This document shows, in pieces, positions 47,101-52,616 of a stretch of DNA of 64,000 nucleotides. Each line of letters opens with the position of its first letter. Within the stretch, counting starts at the first letter, position 1. The DNA comes from Brachionus manjavacas (taxonomy: Eukaryota > Rotifera > Eurotatoria > Ploima > Brachionidae). The position numbers and the translations under genes were made by a program. The stretch covers positions 1,488,001-1,552,000 of the forward strand of contig JAHQIY010000012.1 of NCBI GenBank assembly GCA_019054805.1, read 5' to 3'. The notes beneath the pieces were generated by a model that saw nothing but the letters and a program-made list of their open reading frames with translations, was not told the DNA's origin and ran no database searches.

Positions 47101-47434
47101 TCGTTTGTCCTGCCCATTATCTAAAATTTATTTTGATTTAGGAACATTGTAGAATAAATAAATTACCAAAATTTGAATTAAATAGTGAAAAATAGGTCTT
47201 TCGAATTTTTAATCAAGTCCTTTTTCTACTTTCTTGACTAACAGTCTAGATCTATTTTATTAACAAGGGATTTTTATTTATCTATTTTTTGATCTAATTT
47301 TTTTTTTAATTTAGACTGTCGGAAAGTATAGAATTAATGAAATTGATGAACTTGTTGAAGACGATTCTAATCAATTTTATCAAGAAACTGTTTTGAAATT
47401 AAAAGAATCTCGCCTTAAATCTGCTAAATCTTAA
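13035..47434 (+). CDS. CCDC162: CCDC162-type large coiled-coil protein, complete, 17 exons
   Basis: Exons: 13035-13259, 13309-14005, 14055-14149, 17604-17729, 20045-20239, 20286-20767, 23156-23239, 25927-26067, 26118-26313, 26367-26765, 30715-31490, 31542-31692, 33752-34746, 41155-41244, 41300-42451, 46195-47092, 47315-47434. They sum to 6822 bases (2273 aa plus TAA) and every junction keeps phase with GT-AG borders. Blocks such as FSSVPIPKDG, LLRWKRF, GSYLSFLLLRHLRIRDLKRQ, MEFSEIENHDDFYS, LERLDPPGS and NGEILGVTLLMEDLL fit the vertebrate CCDC162 (C6orf183) family as I remember it, and the length is similar. Function is poorly known; the human copy is classed as a pseudogene. Introns are either 46-55 bp (seven), 222 bp (one) or 2.1-6.4 kb (eight). 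The start ATG is the only in-frame one before the conserved N-terminus. The donor after exon 11 (GTACCA) is the least certain junction. Confidence 0.85.
14279..14320 (+). repeat. LINE-type 3' tail (GCCTATGAGGC hairpin plus TAA repeats)
   Basis: GCCTATGAGGC forms a small hairpin followed by TTGGAACTAATAAATAATAA and more TAA units, the layout of several non-LTR 3' ends in this window. No coding part precedes it, so it would be a strongly 5'-truncated insertion. Confidence 0.45.
14374..14752. mobile_element. Foldback (long inverted repeat) element
   Basis: Arms of about 185 bp face each other almost without a spacer. Left: GTTTTGTGAAGTTTAGTACA, later GTGCAACATTCAAAGTTGCA and CTGCTAATGGTGTGCAG. 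The right arm gives the same order on the opposite strand (TTTTGTGAAATTCAGTACAA, GTGCAACTTTCAAAGTTGCA). No ORF spans it. Arms differ at several places, so it is not brand new. Confidence 0.65.
14921..14965 (+). repeat. LINE/SINE tail family (GGCGCTCATTGAAATAAATAA)
   Basis: AAGGCGCTCATTGAAATAAA followed by TAA repeats. The same tail, on the opposite strand, lies at about 27690-27750 next to a TTA microsatellite, so this is a dispersed family end. Confidence 0.5.
14972..15035 (+). repeat. Possible tRNA-derived SINE head
   Basis: A GC-richer block GGGGGTGACCCCAGGGCACG with downstream GGTTTGAGCCCG, which fits the RNA polymerase III B box GWTYRANNC. The A box is weak. The block is isolated in AT-rich intron. 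Confidence 0.35.
15190..15242 (-). repeat. Jockey-like LINE 3' tail, minus strand
   Basis: On the minus strand: GGAACTCTAGCCCGGCACAG then ACTAAACAAATAAATAAAT, a version of the GGAGC-loop-GCTCGG tail seen at the end of the LINE at 51136-52560. Confidence 0.6.
15634..15704. repeat. Near-perfect hairpin with AGTCC/GGACT core
   Basis: Left arm TCTAGCAAATTTAAAAGTCC and right arm GGACTTTTAAATTTGCTAGA pair completely; the centre AAAAGTCCGGACTTGAA is itself partly palindromic. Upstream 15455-15580 holds more AAGTCC/GGACTT words. Probably the end or whole of a small foldback element. Confidence 0.7.
15838..16390 (+). mobile_element. Jockey-like LINE fragment (reverse transcriptase), copy 1
   Basis: Encodes KAFDRVWHEGLLFKLIKMNP, then the RT core GVPQGSVISPLLFSIYIND and LLFADNL (FADD changed to FADN), with an internal deletion of about 80 bp between KKGNL and ISVEKS and a stop in the palm region. 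Over 85% alike by eye to the copies at 38428 and 51136. It is truncated at both ends, so dead. Confidence 0.85.
16617..16668. repeat. Short hairpin (TTCGGTTACATAGTG arms)
   Basis: TTCGGTTACATAGTG at 16617 pairs perfectly with CACTATGTAACCGAA at 16654, with a 22 bp loop. A second palindrome built on AAAATAAGACAAAAAATAAAA lies just upstream (16535-16586), with extra ACATAGTGAAA words between. Looks like a miniature element end. Confidence 0.6.
16940..17130 (+). repeat. Two solo LINE 3' tails
   Basis: TTAGCTTTAGTTCGGCACAG with ATAAAAAAATAAATAA (about 16945-16982), and AAGGAGCATTAGCTCGAAAC with AGATAAACAAATA (17095-17130). Both are the Jockey-like tail (short hairpin around GCTCGG, then ATAAA repeats) without a coding part. 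Confidence 0.6.
17604..20767 (+). CDS. CCDC162: CCDC162 exons 4-6
   Basis: Exon 4 (17604-17729, 42 codons): MELFAAVNRKYRNLFAQQEH. Exon 5 (20045-20239, 65 codons): ESNWLEFIQLVPQKDP and NFIDQYLISHNSFLEIAND. Exon 6 (20286-20767): VQEALRENSTL, a linker, then GSYLSFLLLRHLRIRDLKRQ and RSIQKTLTIYDGGLSLESSN, the best conserved block of the middle region. Exon 5 to 6 uses a 46 bp intron, the shortest in the gene; the obvious AACAAG acceptor would frameshift, GAAAAG keeps phase. Exon 6 ends in phase 2 with CAG|GTAAGT. Confidence 0.8.
17730..20044. other. CCDC162 intron 4
   Basis: 2315 bp, very AT-rich. A solo Jockey-like LINE tail (GCTTTAGCTCGGCAAAGATA, about 18927-18955) is the only element I could name. 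No coding sequence. Confidence 0.5.
20930..21520 (-). mobile_element. LINE reverse transcriptase fragment of a second family (YCDD)
   Basis: The minus strand reads LDVSKAFNKLSR, WRILFRYNEISKVI, then ITEGIKQARILYIYLFNFFI (RT motif 4; usual core QGG-LSP changed), NILAYCDDNFL (catalytic YCDD), EKHIKIFLGTYEEYAKCW and IEFNASKS. The order is that of palm motifs A to D of non-LTR retrotransposons and is clearly different from the Jockey-like FADD family here. The frame at 21033-21428 is open, but the upstream and downstream parts carry stops. Truncated, probably inactive. Confidence 0.75.
21640..22380 (-). pseudogene. PIF1-like helicase remnant, probably from a Helitron
   Basis: On the minus strand the upstream part (22179-22373) reads NYRLGRYTQENVQFINDRV and ESLYLASLHVQRKEI, as between the helicase domains of PIF1-like proteins. 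About 400 bp further, ASAQTIHKVQGLTHKR and NSLAYAALSRVQNANDLHL match the last SF1 helicase motifs (TIHK-QG and YVALSRV). The segment between is disrupted. Helitrons carry this helicase fused to a Rep domain; no Rep domain is visible. A decayed host PIF1 copy is possible, but fragmentary state and TE context favour a Helitron. Confidence 0.65.
23156..26765 (+). CDS. CCDC162: CCDC162 exons 7-10
   Basis: Exon 7 (23156-23239) is only 84 bp: PYGGNLGNHAYIFNSPKDF. Exon 8 (25927-26067): VSEHEFMEFSEIENHDDFYS and RGYFIMYDSAVNDLK. Exon 9 (26118-26313): ENELLMVASYYIAKDKETF and NVDRFSVLLDIWINEVNFLE. Exon 10 (26367-26765): LLEIYFEVYQNIFDKNEKRN, IAQVITNIMHQRVRFDL and NLYLLEFHPCLASASRLP. These are the most family-typical blocks. 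Introns 8 and 9 are 50 and 53 bp; intron 7 is 2.7 kb and TE-filled. Exons 7 and 8 lack an ATG and are easily missed; they were placed by phase and homology. Confidence 0.85.
23400..24690. mobile_element. Long inverted-repeat element with a nested smaller one
   Basis: Left arm (about 23410-23590) contains AATGTATCCAATGTTGAAAT and AATATCGAAAAAGTGTGATG; the right arm (about 24490-24680) carries the reverse complement in the same order. Inside, a second inverted pair built on AACTATAGTTCACCTGTTGA (23810) and GTGAACTATGGTTCACCTAA (24228), sharing TTCTCAGGTTTT, marks a nested element of about 430 bp. No ORF. Intron 7 of CCDC162. Confidence 0.65.
24366..24402 (+). repeat. Solo Jockey-like LINE tail
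   Basis: GAAGGAGCATTTGCTCGGTA followed by AAAAATAAATAAATG. Same hairpin plus ATAAA tail as elsewhere. Confidence 0.6.
24866..24983. repeat. Small MITE (AGGCATTGT ends)
   Basis: Inverted ends: AGGCATTGTAAATTTTCATA on the left and, opposite strand, AGGCATTGTGAATTTCCATA on the right, with ACAAAAAT next in both; total about 117 bp. A related single end AGGCATTGTGCATTTCCATA is at 28723, and CATTGTGAATT ends occur at 35488-35752. Confidence 0.6.
25228..25270. repeat. Solo end of the GCGAGGAACGA element family
   Basis: On the minus strand ATTTGCGAGGAACGAGCGGT followed by GCGTGACGAGCATATTAAGC; nearly identical to 50162-50205. The other end was not located. Confidence 0.55.
26766..30714. other. CCDC162 intron 10
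   Basis: 3949 bp, AT-rich. Contains a TTA microsatellite with the GGTGCTCATTGAAATAAA tail on the minus strand (27690-27750), a palindrome TAGTGACATGTCACTA (28803-28818) shared with the element at 58734-60489, and a solo AGGCATTGT MITE end (28723). No coding sequence seen. Confidence 0.5.
30715..31692 (+). CDS. CCDC162: CCDC162 exons 11-12
   Basis: Exon 11 (30715-31490): ERLLIEQNFYKIYLDKLERL, DPPGSGFTPQIQREIF, a conserved helical block around ITLRQRLLSASFETEVLSTQ and FEEFHMYLRYVQFDFAKYK, and ENLQLIVKLQLLHNNVLIS. Exon 12 (31542-31692, 50 codons): NSMFDIKQFIG and PISRLKKFSDAFVSVQLEK. The 51 bp intron between them uses GTACCA and TTTCAAG. This donor is weak, but the alternative GTTTAA would give an immediate stop; this is the junction I trust least. 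Confidence 0.78.
32238..33083. mobile_element. Foldback element with about 300 bp arms
   Basis: Left arm starts ATAGTTAAAAGACGAAAAAA and runs to GCTTACATCAAACATAGTTA (about 32530). The right arm mirrors it from CTAATGTTTGATGTAAGC (about 32865) to TTTTTTCGTCTTTTAACTAT. The GACGAAAAAA/TTTTTCGTC word recurs in each arm. A partial direct copy of one arm piece follows at 33085-33180. The central 300 bp has no ORF. Confidence 0.7.
33413..33480 (+). repeat. LINE 3' tail of a third type (ATCCGTAC-AGCGGAC)
   Basis: GGCATCCGTACTAGCGGACC, then TTTTTCAGAAACCGTAACCG and TAAATAAATAAATAATAATG. The same block without the tail is at 60674-60722. Confidence 0.6.
33752..34746 (+). CDS. CCDC162: CCDC162 exon 13
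   Basis: 331 codons plus 2 bases, one long exon. YRDLMLNEYINQKESKG starts it; AQLITLYYSITKILENFPNT and QRVLNLWFIPHYTDLLLLYK are its most conserved-looking helices, followed by SVRILSAFNDILNYWYANA, and FDCRDEQASELFPWRTFISK at the end. Predicted mostly helical with an acidic linker. Acceptor TTTAATTTAG, donor AA|GTAAGA in phase 2. GC content far above the neighbouring introns. Confidence 0.83.
35488..35752. mobile_element. MITE with CATTGTGAATT ends
   Basis: Left CATTGTGAATTCTGGAACAA, right (opposite strand) CATTGTGAATTTTGGAACAA, about 50 bp of imperfect inverted repeat (AAATGAAAT follows in both), 265 bp in all. No ORF. Confidence 0.65.
36932..38269. mobile_element. piggyBac-like non-autonomous element
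   Basis: Right end on the minus strand reads TTAA then CACTAGAAGCTCCGGCGATG and TCATTTTGACATAT; the left end reads ATAA then CACAAGAAGCACCG, and after a 22 bp insert GGCGATGTCATTTTGACACA. The TTAA target and CACTAGAAG-type end suggest the piggyBac superfamily; the left TTAA has decayed to ATAA. No transposase. It contains the element at 37146-37909, plus a 54 bp palindrome with hAT-like CAGTGCCGGAAA ends at 38151-38205. Confidence 0.55.
37146..37909. mobile_element. MULE-like non-autonomous element with TGTGACCA motif arms
   Basis: 8 bp duplication AAAAATTT (37138-37145 and 37910-37917). Inverted repeats of about 115 bp start GGGTCTTGCCTGTTAT and differ at only a few positions. Words TGTGACCAG/CTGGTCACA are repeated many times in both orientations in the arms, and TATGTGACCA continues inward to about 37380 and again from 37678. 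No ORF. High arm identity suggests a young insertion, inside the piggyBac-like element. Confidence 0.85.
38428..39980 (+). mobile_element. Jockey-like LINE, copy 2, split by a CR1-like LINE
   Basis: Coding part 38528-39101 gives KAFDRVWHKGLLFKLIKMNP, GVPQGSVISPLLFSIYINDI and the catalytic LLFADDL, then LEQWLIKWKMKISVEKSCS, so palm motifs A-D are intact here. The reading resumes at 39873 (DEIKERCN, then a stop) after the CR1-like insertion bordered by ATATACT. 5' truncated and 3' truncated near 39980. Very close to the copies at 15838 and 51136. Confidence 0.85.
39109..39865 (-). mobile_element. CR1/L2-like LINE 3' end with TAC-repeat tail, nested
   Basis: A 7 bp duplication ATATACT (39102-39108 and 39866-39872) borders it. 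On the minus strand: VMNIGSNEHLTRT, ERDLGIIFTPDFKFSSQSAH, ASKANQVLRMLKNTF, LYRTYIRPHLEFSVSAWNPY and LEKFQRRVTRVP, the thumb and C-terminal region shared by CR1/L2-like elements. Next come FFINRIANVWNGLP and the stop, then GGACATCCCTGCGAGTTATC and a (TAC)n tail. One stop is present near the 5' end and the frame shifts near 39365. 5'-truncated copy, fairly young. Confidence 0.85.
40015..40800 (-). pseudogene. Unidentified reverse-strand gene fragment
   Basis: Three stretches on the minus strand look coding rather than random: EKQLMHLVEEIPDSIYLEPA and FSRKKTRGKGKIYLP (about 40790-40680), NVSVMISPRKEIHGQ and WESRNTHFVIREPERSK (about 40530-40420), and a 52-codon frame with ATG at 40173, MDLPDKDLDESFNYIGSLNK and EVINSMSTAYKAEEELKNLL, ending TAG at 40015. 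GC content is higher than around. I recognise no family. It may be a decayed gene or a piece of a transposon's accessory ORF in opposite orientation to CCDC162. Confidence 0.4.
41155..42451 (+). CDS. CCDC162: CCDC162 exons 14-15
   Basis: Exon 14 (41155-41244, 90 bp) was found only by phase: MKYFQWYMIEPNVTMCITGL and KEIER. It joins through a 55 bp intron to exon 15 (41300-42451), which begins NTANGEILGVTLLMEDLLNF. Exon 15 then gives KWRFFLLTWKRLELLKLDWA, AKDFYDNLVDFKQP, and long coiled coil (YYENLLRQQHQTLYNKEREI). The NGEILGV block right after the junction supports the joining. Donor AA|GTAAAT in phase 2. Confidence 0.84.
42627..42792. mobile_element. Tiny MULE-like MITE (166 bp) with TAGCTATTTTGA/TCAAAATAGCTA motif
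   Basis: 10 bp duplication CAAAAAGTAT (42617-42626 and 42793-42802). Ends GGCTCCGTATCAAAATAGCT and, on the opposite strand, GGAGTAGATCAAAATAGC. The interior is almost entirely AAATAGCTAAATTAAATTAG words and their reverse complements. Confidence 0.8.
44135..45342. mobile_element. Insertion rich in AGGATCTTA/TAAGATCCT words
   Basis: Both ends (about 44135-44345 and 44960-45342) contain many degenerate copies of TAAGATCCTAA / TTAGGATCTTA, pointing both ways, around a plain AT-rich centre with no ORF. It interrupts the L2-like LINE. Architecture resembles the MULE-type elements in this window, but I could not fix the ends or a duplication. Confidence 0.5.
45543..45868. mobile_element. hAT-type MITE (CAGAGTTRGTCAAAA ends)
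   Basis: Ends CAGAGTTGGTCAAAATTCAA (left) and, opposite strand, CAGAGTTAGTCAAAATTCAA (right). CAG-starting ends and an 8 bp duplication (TACTTGGT versus TATTTGGC, two transitions apart) indicate the hAT superfamily. AGTCAAAGTC words fill the arms. It splits the L2-like LINE at a point where the LINE reading continues on both sides. Confidence 0.7.
46195..47434 (+). CDS. CCDC162: CCDC162 exons 16-17: C-terminal coiled coil
   Basis: Exon 16 (46195-47092) completes phase 2 from exon 15 (K-EQIHKDVLELMEEREEEAL) and is almost entirely coiled coil, then a Ser/Asn/Pro-rich tail with NLTSSMSNIQNVFAKSSSPF. Exon 17 (47315-47434) adds TVGKYRINEIDELVEDDSNQ and ends KSRLKSAKS-type basic residues before TAA at 47432. 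A 222 bp intron with ACC|GTAAGC donor separates them. If the intron were not removed, a stop would follow about 20 codons on. Confidence 0.83.
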
Positions 47435-47475
47435 TTTTTTATGCCAAAATTTTGTTGTTGATAAAAAAATTCAAA

Positions 47476-47481
47476 AATAAA
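47476..47481 (+). terminator. Poly(A) signal of CCDC162
   Basis: AATAAA 42 bp after the stop codon, the first canonical hexamer downstream. Confidence 0.6.
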
Positions 47482-47484
47482 ATT

Positions 47485-48220
47485 TATTTTGATCAATCTA
47501 TTTTAATAAATTTTTTTATTATTATTACTTAATTAAGTGTTATTAATAGAATTTATGTTTATTTAAATTTTGGGAAAGAAAGGAAAAATTGGATGACTAA
47601 AAATTTCATTTTTAAATGGCCCAGGGTAGTCCTACCGAAAATTAATAGAGTGGTTTGCTTCAAAAGGTGTTGATTTATGGCTGGAATGCCAAAATTAAAA
47701 TTTGAAAATATGCATTTAAAAAAAAAAAAATTCTTTTTTTATTTATCTTAATTGATTTGAAAAATATTTGATTTAAAATTTTTTTCGGGATTTAAATTTT
47801 ATTTTTTACTTTATTTTTTAAAATTAATTATATTATTATAACTATTTTTCTAAAATTTTTATAATTTATTTACGCTTCTTTTGATTTTCATAGTAAGATC
47901 TGAAAAAAAATATATTCAAAAAGTTGATTTTTGATATGTTTATGATATTTACAGACTTTAACCAGTTCATTTTTATGATTATTTTATTTATTAAAATTTA
48001 ATTAGCTCTTATATATCTAAAAAATTAATTTGAATTTGAAAAGGTAAGAAAAAATTTTAAATTTTTAGTTTTTTATTTAAAAAAATATGATTGATTAAGT
48101 AAAATTGGATTTTTTAAAATAACCCATTAAATAAACCAAAAAAACGCTTTAAAGTGTCTTTATTTTTTCTAAACTTTTTGATTTTCACTTTTTTGATCAT
48201 CAAATCATTATTGCGTAAAA
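47485..48220. other. Intergenic AT-rich spacer
   Basis: No gene, repeat boundary or element recognised. Confidence 0.45.
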
Positions 48221-48406
48221 TTAAAATAAATTTTTTTTTATCCTTATAGATTTCTCATTCATTTTCAGTCGTTTGTCGTCTAAAATTATCTCTTTTTTTG
48301 ATAAGACTCTTTCCGAGTCACATGAATTTGAAGGGACTATTAAATACCACCGTACAACTTCATAAATATTTGGTAATCTAGATCTACTCCTTATCCACCA
48401 TTTCAC
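48221..48406 (-). pseudogene. hAT transposase C-terminal dimerisation fragment
   Basis: The 61-residue frame reads KWWIRSRSRLPNIYEVVRWY, LIVPSNSCDSERVLSKKEII and LDDKRLKM, matching the hAT dimerisation domain (W, then YL-IP-S-SER-FS---I---R--L). Only this last part of a transposase is present and no ends were found, so it is a relic. Confidence 0.75.
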
Positions 48407-48409
48407 TGA

Positions 48410-49014
48410 AATACATTACAAAGGCTATTTTATGTTCTTTTTCAACTTAGAAATTTTATAAAAATTTTAACATTGGATTTTATTTTAAAAAAGCGAAATT
48501 TAAAAAATTAAAAAATCAGGGAATTGAATTTAGATTGAAATCAGGGTCAATAAAAATCTATTAAAAGATTAAATGAAATTAGAAAGTCTTTCAATTATTA
48601 TTTTGTGGAAACAAAAAATTAAATTGAAATTTTTTTTGATTTTCGAAACTCAAATTTCAAGGAAAATTTAAATTTTACTTAATCAGCTCTTTTGAAGATA
48701 AAATCTTGTTTGGACTTTATTTTGTTTGCTTTATTTTTTGAATTTTTTCAAGAAAAAAATTCAAATAATTTTAATTTTATAAATCATAATATGCTAAAAT
48801 AGATCAATATGTCAACTTATCCATAACTTAATATGATATTAAACTTGAAAGTTAAATACCATATTTTATAATCCAGAGTTTTCATTCTTTTTTTTTCAAT
48901 ACTTATTTGACAAATATTTTATGCCTAAAACCGATTGATTAAGTAAGCTATAAATTTTTCTTCAAAACCTTTAATTTTTAACTTTTATTTATTTTATTTT
49001 AACAATTATTAATT
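48410..49014. other. Intergenic spacer before the Cys-rich ORF
   Basis: AT-rich, no feature recognised. Confidence 0.4.
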
Positions 49015-49227
49015 ATGGGTTGTTGTTGTTGTCGTTGCCGATTACCATCATGCTGCTGCCCAAGTTCATGCTGTTCAAGTTCATGTTGCTCAAGTTCATG
49101 CTGCAGCAGTTCGTGTTGTATTCCTTTAGTTGGAGTTATGATGCCTCCACCAATTTGTAATTTTCCACCTTTTCCACCTATGCCATTTCCAATACTTCCT
49201 CCGTTACCTCCCGAGAAAGAAGACTAA
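49015..49227 (+). CDS. Small Cys/Ser/Pro-rich protein, 70 aa, unknown
   Basis: ATG-GGT start gives MGCCCCRCRLPSCCCPSS, then four CCSSS units (SSCCSSSCC), a short hydrophobic PLVGVMMPP and a Pro-rich tail (PPFPPMPFPILPPLPPEKED). Gly-2 followed by Cys runs could be lipid-modified (N-myristoyl/palmitoyl), or Cys pairs could be disulphide-linked or bind metal. No signal peptide. Base composition is much less AT-rich than the flanks and an AATAAA follows at 49349. The repeat TGCTCAAGTTCATG suggests expansion by slippage. No family recognised; a chance ORF in a repeat is possible. Confidence 0.5.
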   Translation: MGCCCCRCRLPSCCCPSSCCSSSCCSSSCCSSSCCIPLVGVMMPPPICNFPPFPPMPFPILPPLPPEKED

Positions 49228-49359
49228 CTGAACTAAGACATCCTAAGCAAAGCAAGCAATCATTTTTTAATCAAACGTTTGACGAAAATTTAATGAACTC
49301 TAAGTTCTTAAAAGTTATAATAATTAATTTAAACTTCTTTAAAAAAAAAATAAAAAAAA

Positions 49360-49880
49360 TAAAATTGTTTTATTTTAAATTTCGTTGTCATTTAAATCCA
49401 ATTCAAATAAATTAGATGATATTTAGTGTGTTTTTATTTGTATGATAGGTAAAAAAACCCTTAAAAAATTTTTGGAGAAATTTGAAGAGTTTTTTTAGAA
49501 GTTATCGTAAGATCAGTAAACCGTAAATATTTATTTATTTCGGTCAATTAACATTATTGATTGGAATTTTCAAGGATTAAGATATCAGTATTGAAAATCA
49601 TGATCGCTAAAGCTGCTTTAAAAAGTTTAATTTTCAGTTTTATTTTTAACCCTTTTTTTTTGTAGACCGGCTTTAAAATTTTTATTTATTTTATCCAACT
49701 CCAGTTTAACTTAATTTTAAATGAATAAATAAATAGAAAATAATTCATGAATTGAAACTGTGACTTTAAAACAAGTCTGGAAAAAACCCACTGACAAGTA
49801 GACCTTTTCGGAAAAAAATAAATAAATTCAGAACAAAAAAGGATCAAATAAAAAAATTAAATAATGGAAAAAAAATTTAA
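49360..49880. other. Intergenic spacer
   Basis: AT-rich; nothing recognised except a weak GGAAAAAAATAAATAAATTC stretch near 49810. Confidence 0.4.
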
Positions 49881-50743
49881 ACGTTAAGTTGAAATAGCTA
49901 GAGGTTAGACATGTTTAAATATTTGATAGTTCATGAAAAAAATTAGAAATTGTAAGGAGCATTTAAACAATGGAGTCGGACATTCGATTTATCTTGATTG
50001 TAAACATTTTCTGTATTCTTCCAACAGTCTGACGATTAATAGAACAGAATGACTCAATACTTTCCGGACGTTTTTTTCGCTCAACTCAAAAAGTTGATTT
50101 GAGACTGTTAGTAGTTTAAGTTTATTTAAAGCCTCTTGAAGCAAAATATTGGAGGGGGTATCATTTGCGAGGAACGAGCGGTGCGTGACGAGCATTTGAT
50201 TAAGCATAGACACACGTGAATAAAAAACAAGTCATTAGAGTATACACATTAATTGATAAATTACATATTTTTTTTACTTTTTCGAAACTAATAAATTATA
50301 AAAATACGGGCAAGCAAAGCTTTACATGCGAGTAACGAAACGTTAGACTTTTTTTTTCAAAAAATTTAATTAAATATAAATTAAATATAACTTAATATTG
50401 AAAAAATGATTAAAATAAAAATTTTAAAAAATCTAGTATAATCGTGCTTATAAAAAAATACATTGTTTATAATTAAAGTTCGTCATCATCATCATCATCA
50501 TCAACGGTTTCTTCGGTATTCTTAGCGGCGCGTTTATTTGAGTTTAAGAGTGGTGTTGTTGATGTTTATTAGTTGTTGTTTTATTGTTTGAAATTTTAAA
50601 TTTTTGTTTGCTGTTTTTTTTTAATTTTTGACAGAGAAAAAAAAATAGTAAAAAGTAAAGTTTTATTTGTAAATTTTAATTAGTAAATTTTCATTTTTTT
50701 TTTGCAAATTTAGAATAGTATATGCTAAGGCTTTATTAAAAAT

Positions 50744-52616
50744 GAGAAATTTAGTTCGAATACCACAAAAATTAAAAAGAATACCCCAAATTGTTAAATT
50801 TTTCCCACAATTTTAATAGAATAACCACAAAAAATAAAAAAAATACATAAAAATATAAAAAAAAAACACTTTTTTTATTGTTTGACACCAATTTGATTAA
50901 TAAGACAATCAAAATAAAAAAAACAACTTTTTATTCTTGTGATACTAAATTTTTTATTTTTTTACATTTGTTTGGACAAGCCCAGTAGCGTTATTTCTTC
51001 ATTCGCCACATTGATCACACAATTTTGCTTGTTTTTCAAAAATTTCTACATTGTTTGCCTCCAATCTTGCTCTTTTTGATACTGGTTCCTCTTCTTCAAC
51101 ATCAGACTCACTTGTCTCAATGCCTTTTGGACATTTCTATGGGCTATCAATCAGAATAAAAATCGACAGCTAAAAAATTTAAATTTTAGAAAGCGAACTG
51201 GAAATTATTTAGCGAGATTTTAAATTCCCAAATAGTTATTATCCCTGAAAGTTCTATCACTATAGTTCAACTAAATGATAAAATTACAAAAAAAATCATT
51301 TCTGCTTCTCATAAAAGCATTACTTATCTTTATCAGAAAATCAACAAAACCAGTCTTCCCCCGAAAATAGTTATTCTGATAAAAGAACGCAGGAAAGTAA
51401 GAAGAAATTAAGGTTTACTCTTTAAATTGATTAAAATGAATCCACCTCATTACTTGACTAACTGGATTAGATCCTATTTAGATAGTTGAACATTTAAGGT
51501 AAATGTGAATCACCACTTGTGCGACGAATATCAAATAACTGCAGGTGTTTCTCAAGGTTCAGTAATTAGTCCTCTTCTATTTGGTTTATATATTAATGAC
51601 ACCCCAAAAGAAACAAAACAAATAATGAATACTCTCTTCTTTTCACAGATGATCTAGTTACATTCTTCATTTACAACAAAAATGGGAATCTAAAAAATAA
51701 GATGAATAAATACACCAACGAGCTAGAACAATGGCTAATTAAGTGGAAAATGAAGATGTCAGTTGAAAAGTCGTGTTCAGTAGTCTTCTCTAGGTACAAA
51801 AAAGAGAGTGATAATCTAAACTTAAAAATTTATAGAATAATGAACCAAAAAGAAATCAAGTTTCTTGGTATTAAATTTGATTCTAAATTAAATTTTAATA
51901 TATCAGTAGACGAAATTAAAGAACGCTGCAACAAAAGGCTAAATATTATTAAGATATTGTCAAATAAAAATGGGGTCTTACTCAAAACACACTAGGAAAT
52001 TTATATATATCTTTAGTCGGATCGATTTTAGACTTTTCTTTTCCTTGCTTGAATTCATTTTCAGAAAATAATATAAAAAAACTACAAGCAATTCAGAATT
52101 CAGCAGTAAGATCTATCCTTAAATTAAAATATGATACTCCCTCTAACATCGTGCATCATGAAGCTTTTAATAAACTTAAATTACTAACAGTCTCGAATCG
52201 GCTTTTTGAGTTGAGTGAGAGATATTTTGGAACAGGACTGAGTCATTCTATTCCATAAGTTGTAAGACTGGTTGAGGAATACAAAGAAGGTTTCGAATCG
52301 AGATATATTGAATACCCGACTCCATTGTGTAATATCTACCTTACTATTTCCTTTTTTTTCCTGAAACTTAAACTATGTTAACATTTGCTACATGTAAGAA
52401 TCTATGTCTTCTAAACTTTCATTTTTTTTTTAGCTTATATACTTTATTTTGATTTTTTTTTATCACATTTTATTAACTTTAATTTTATTTTTTATTTTGA
52501 TTTTTTTAATTAATTCTGAAGGAGCCCTAGCTCGGTACAGTAAATAAATAAATAAATAAGTAATTTAAATTTTGGGGTATTCTATTTAAGTTTTGTGGTA
52601 TCGTTTTTAATGTCCC
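50744..52616. mobile_element. MULE-like element with ACCACAAA/ACCCCAAA ends, host to a LINE
   Basis: 9 bp duplication ATTAAAAAT (50735-50743 and 52617-52625). Ends GAGAAATTTAGTTCGAATAC and, on the opposite strand, GGGACATTAAAAACGATACC, both running into CACAAAA and AATACCCCAAA. The minus strand near 50990-51135 codes GIETSESDVEEEEPVSKRAR and EIFEKQAKLCDQCGE, an acidic N-terminal tail like those of MULE proteins here. Interrupted by the LINE at 51136-52560. Confidence 0.72.
51136..52560 (+). mobile_element. Jockey-like LINE, copy 3, with complete 3' tail
   Basis: The 5' part encodes the linker before RT: DKITKKIISASHKSITYLYQ and LPPKIVILIKERRKVRRK, typical of the Jockey clade. An internal deletion leads to LLFKLIKMNPPHYLTNW, SVISPLLFGLYIND and a DDL after a frameshift, then LEQWLIKWKMKMSVEKSC (51702-51995), GSILDFSFPCLNSFSENN and LKLLTVSNRLFELSER. 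It ends with GAAGGAGCCCTAGCTCGGTA, CAGTAAATAAATAAATAA. It gives the reference 3' end for the solo tails in this window. Nested in the MULE-like element. Confidence 0.87.
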
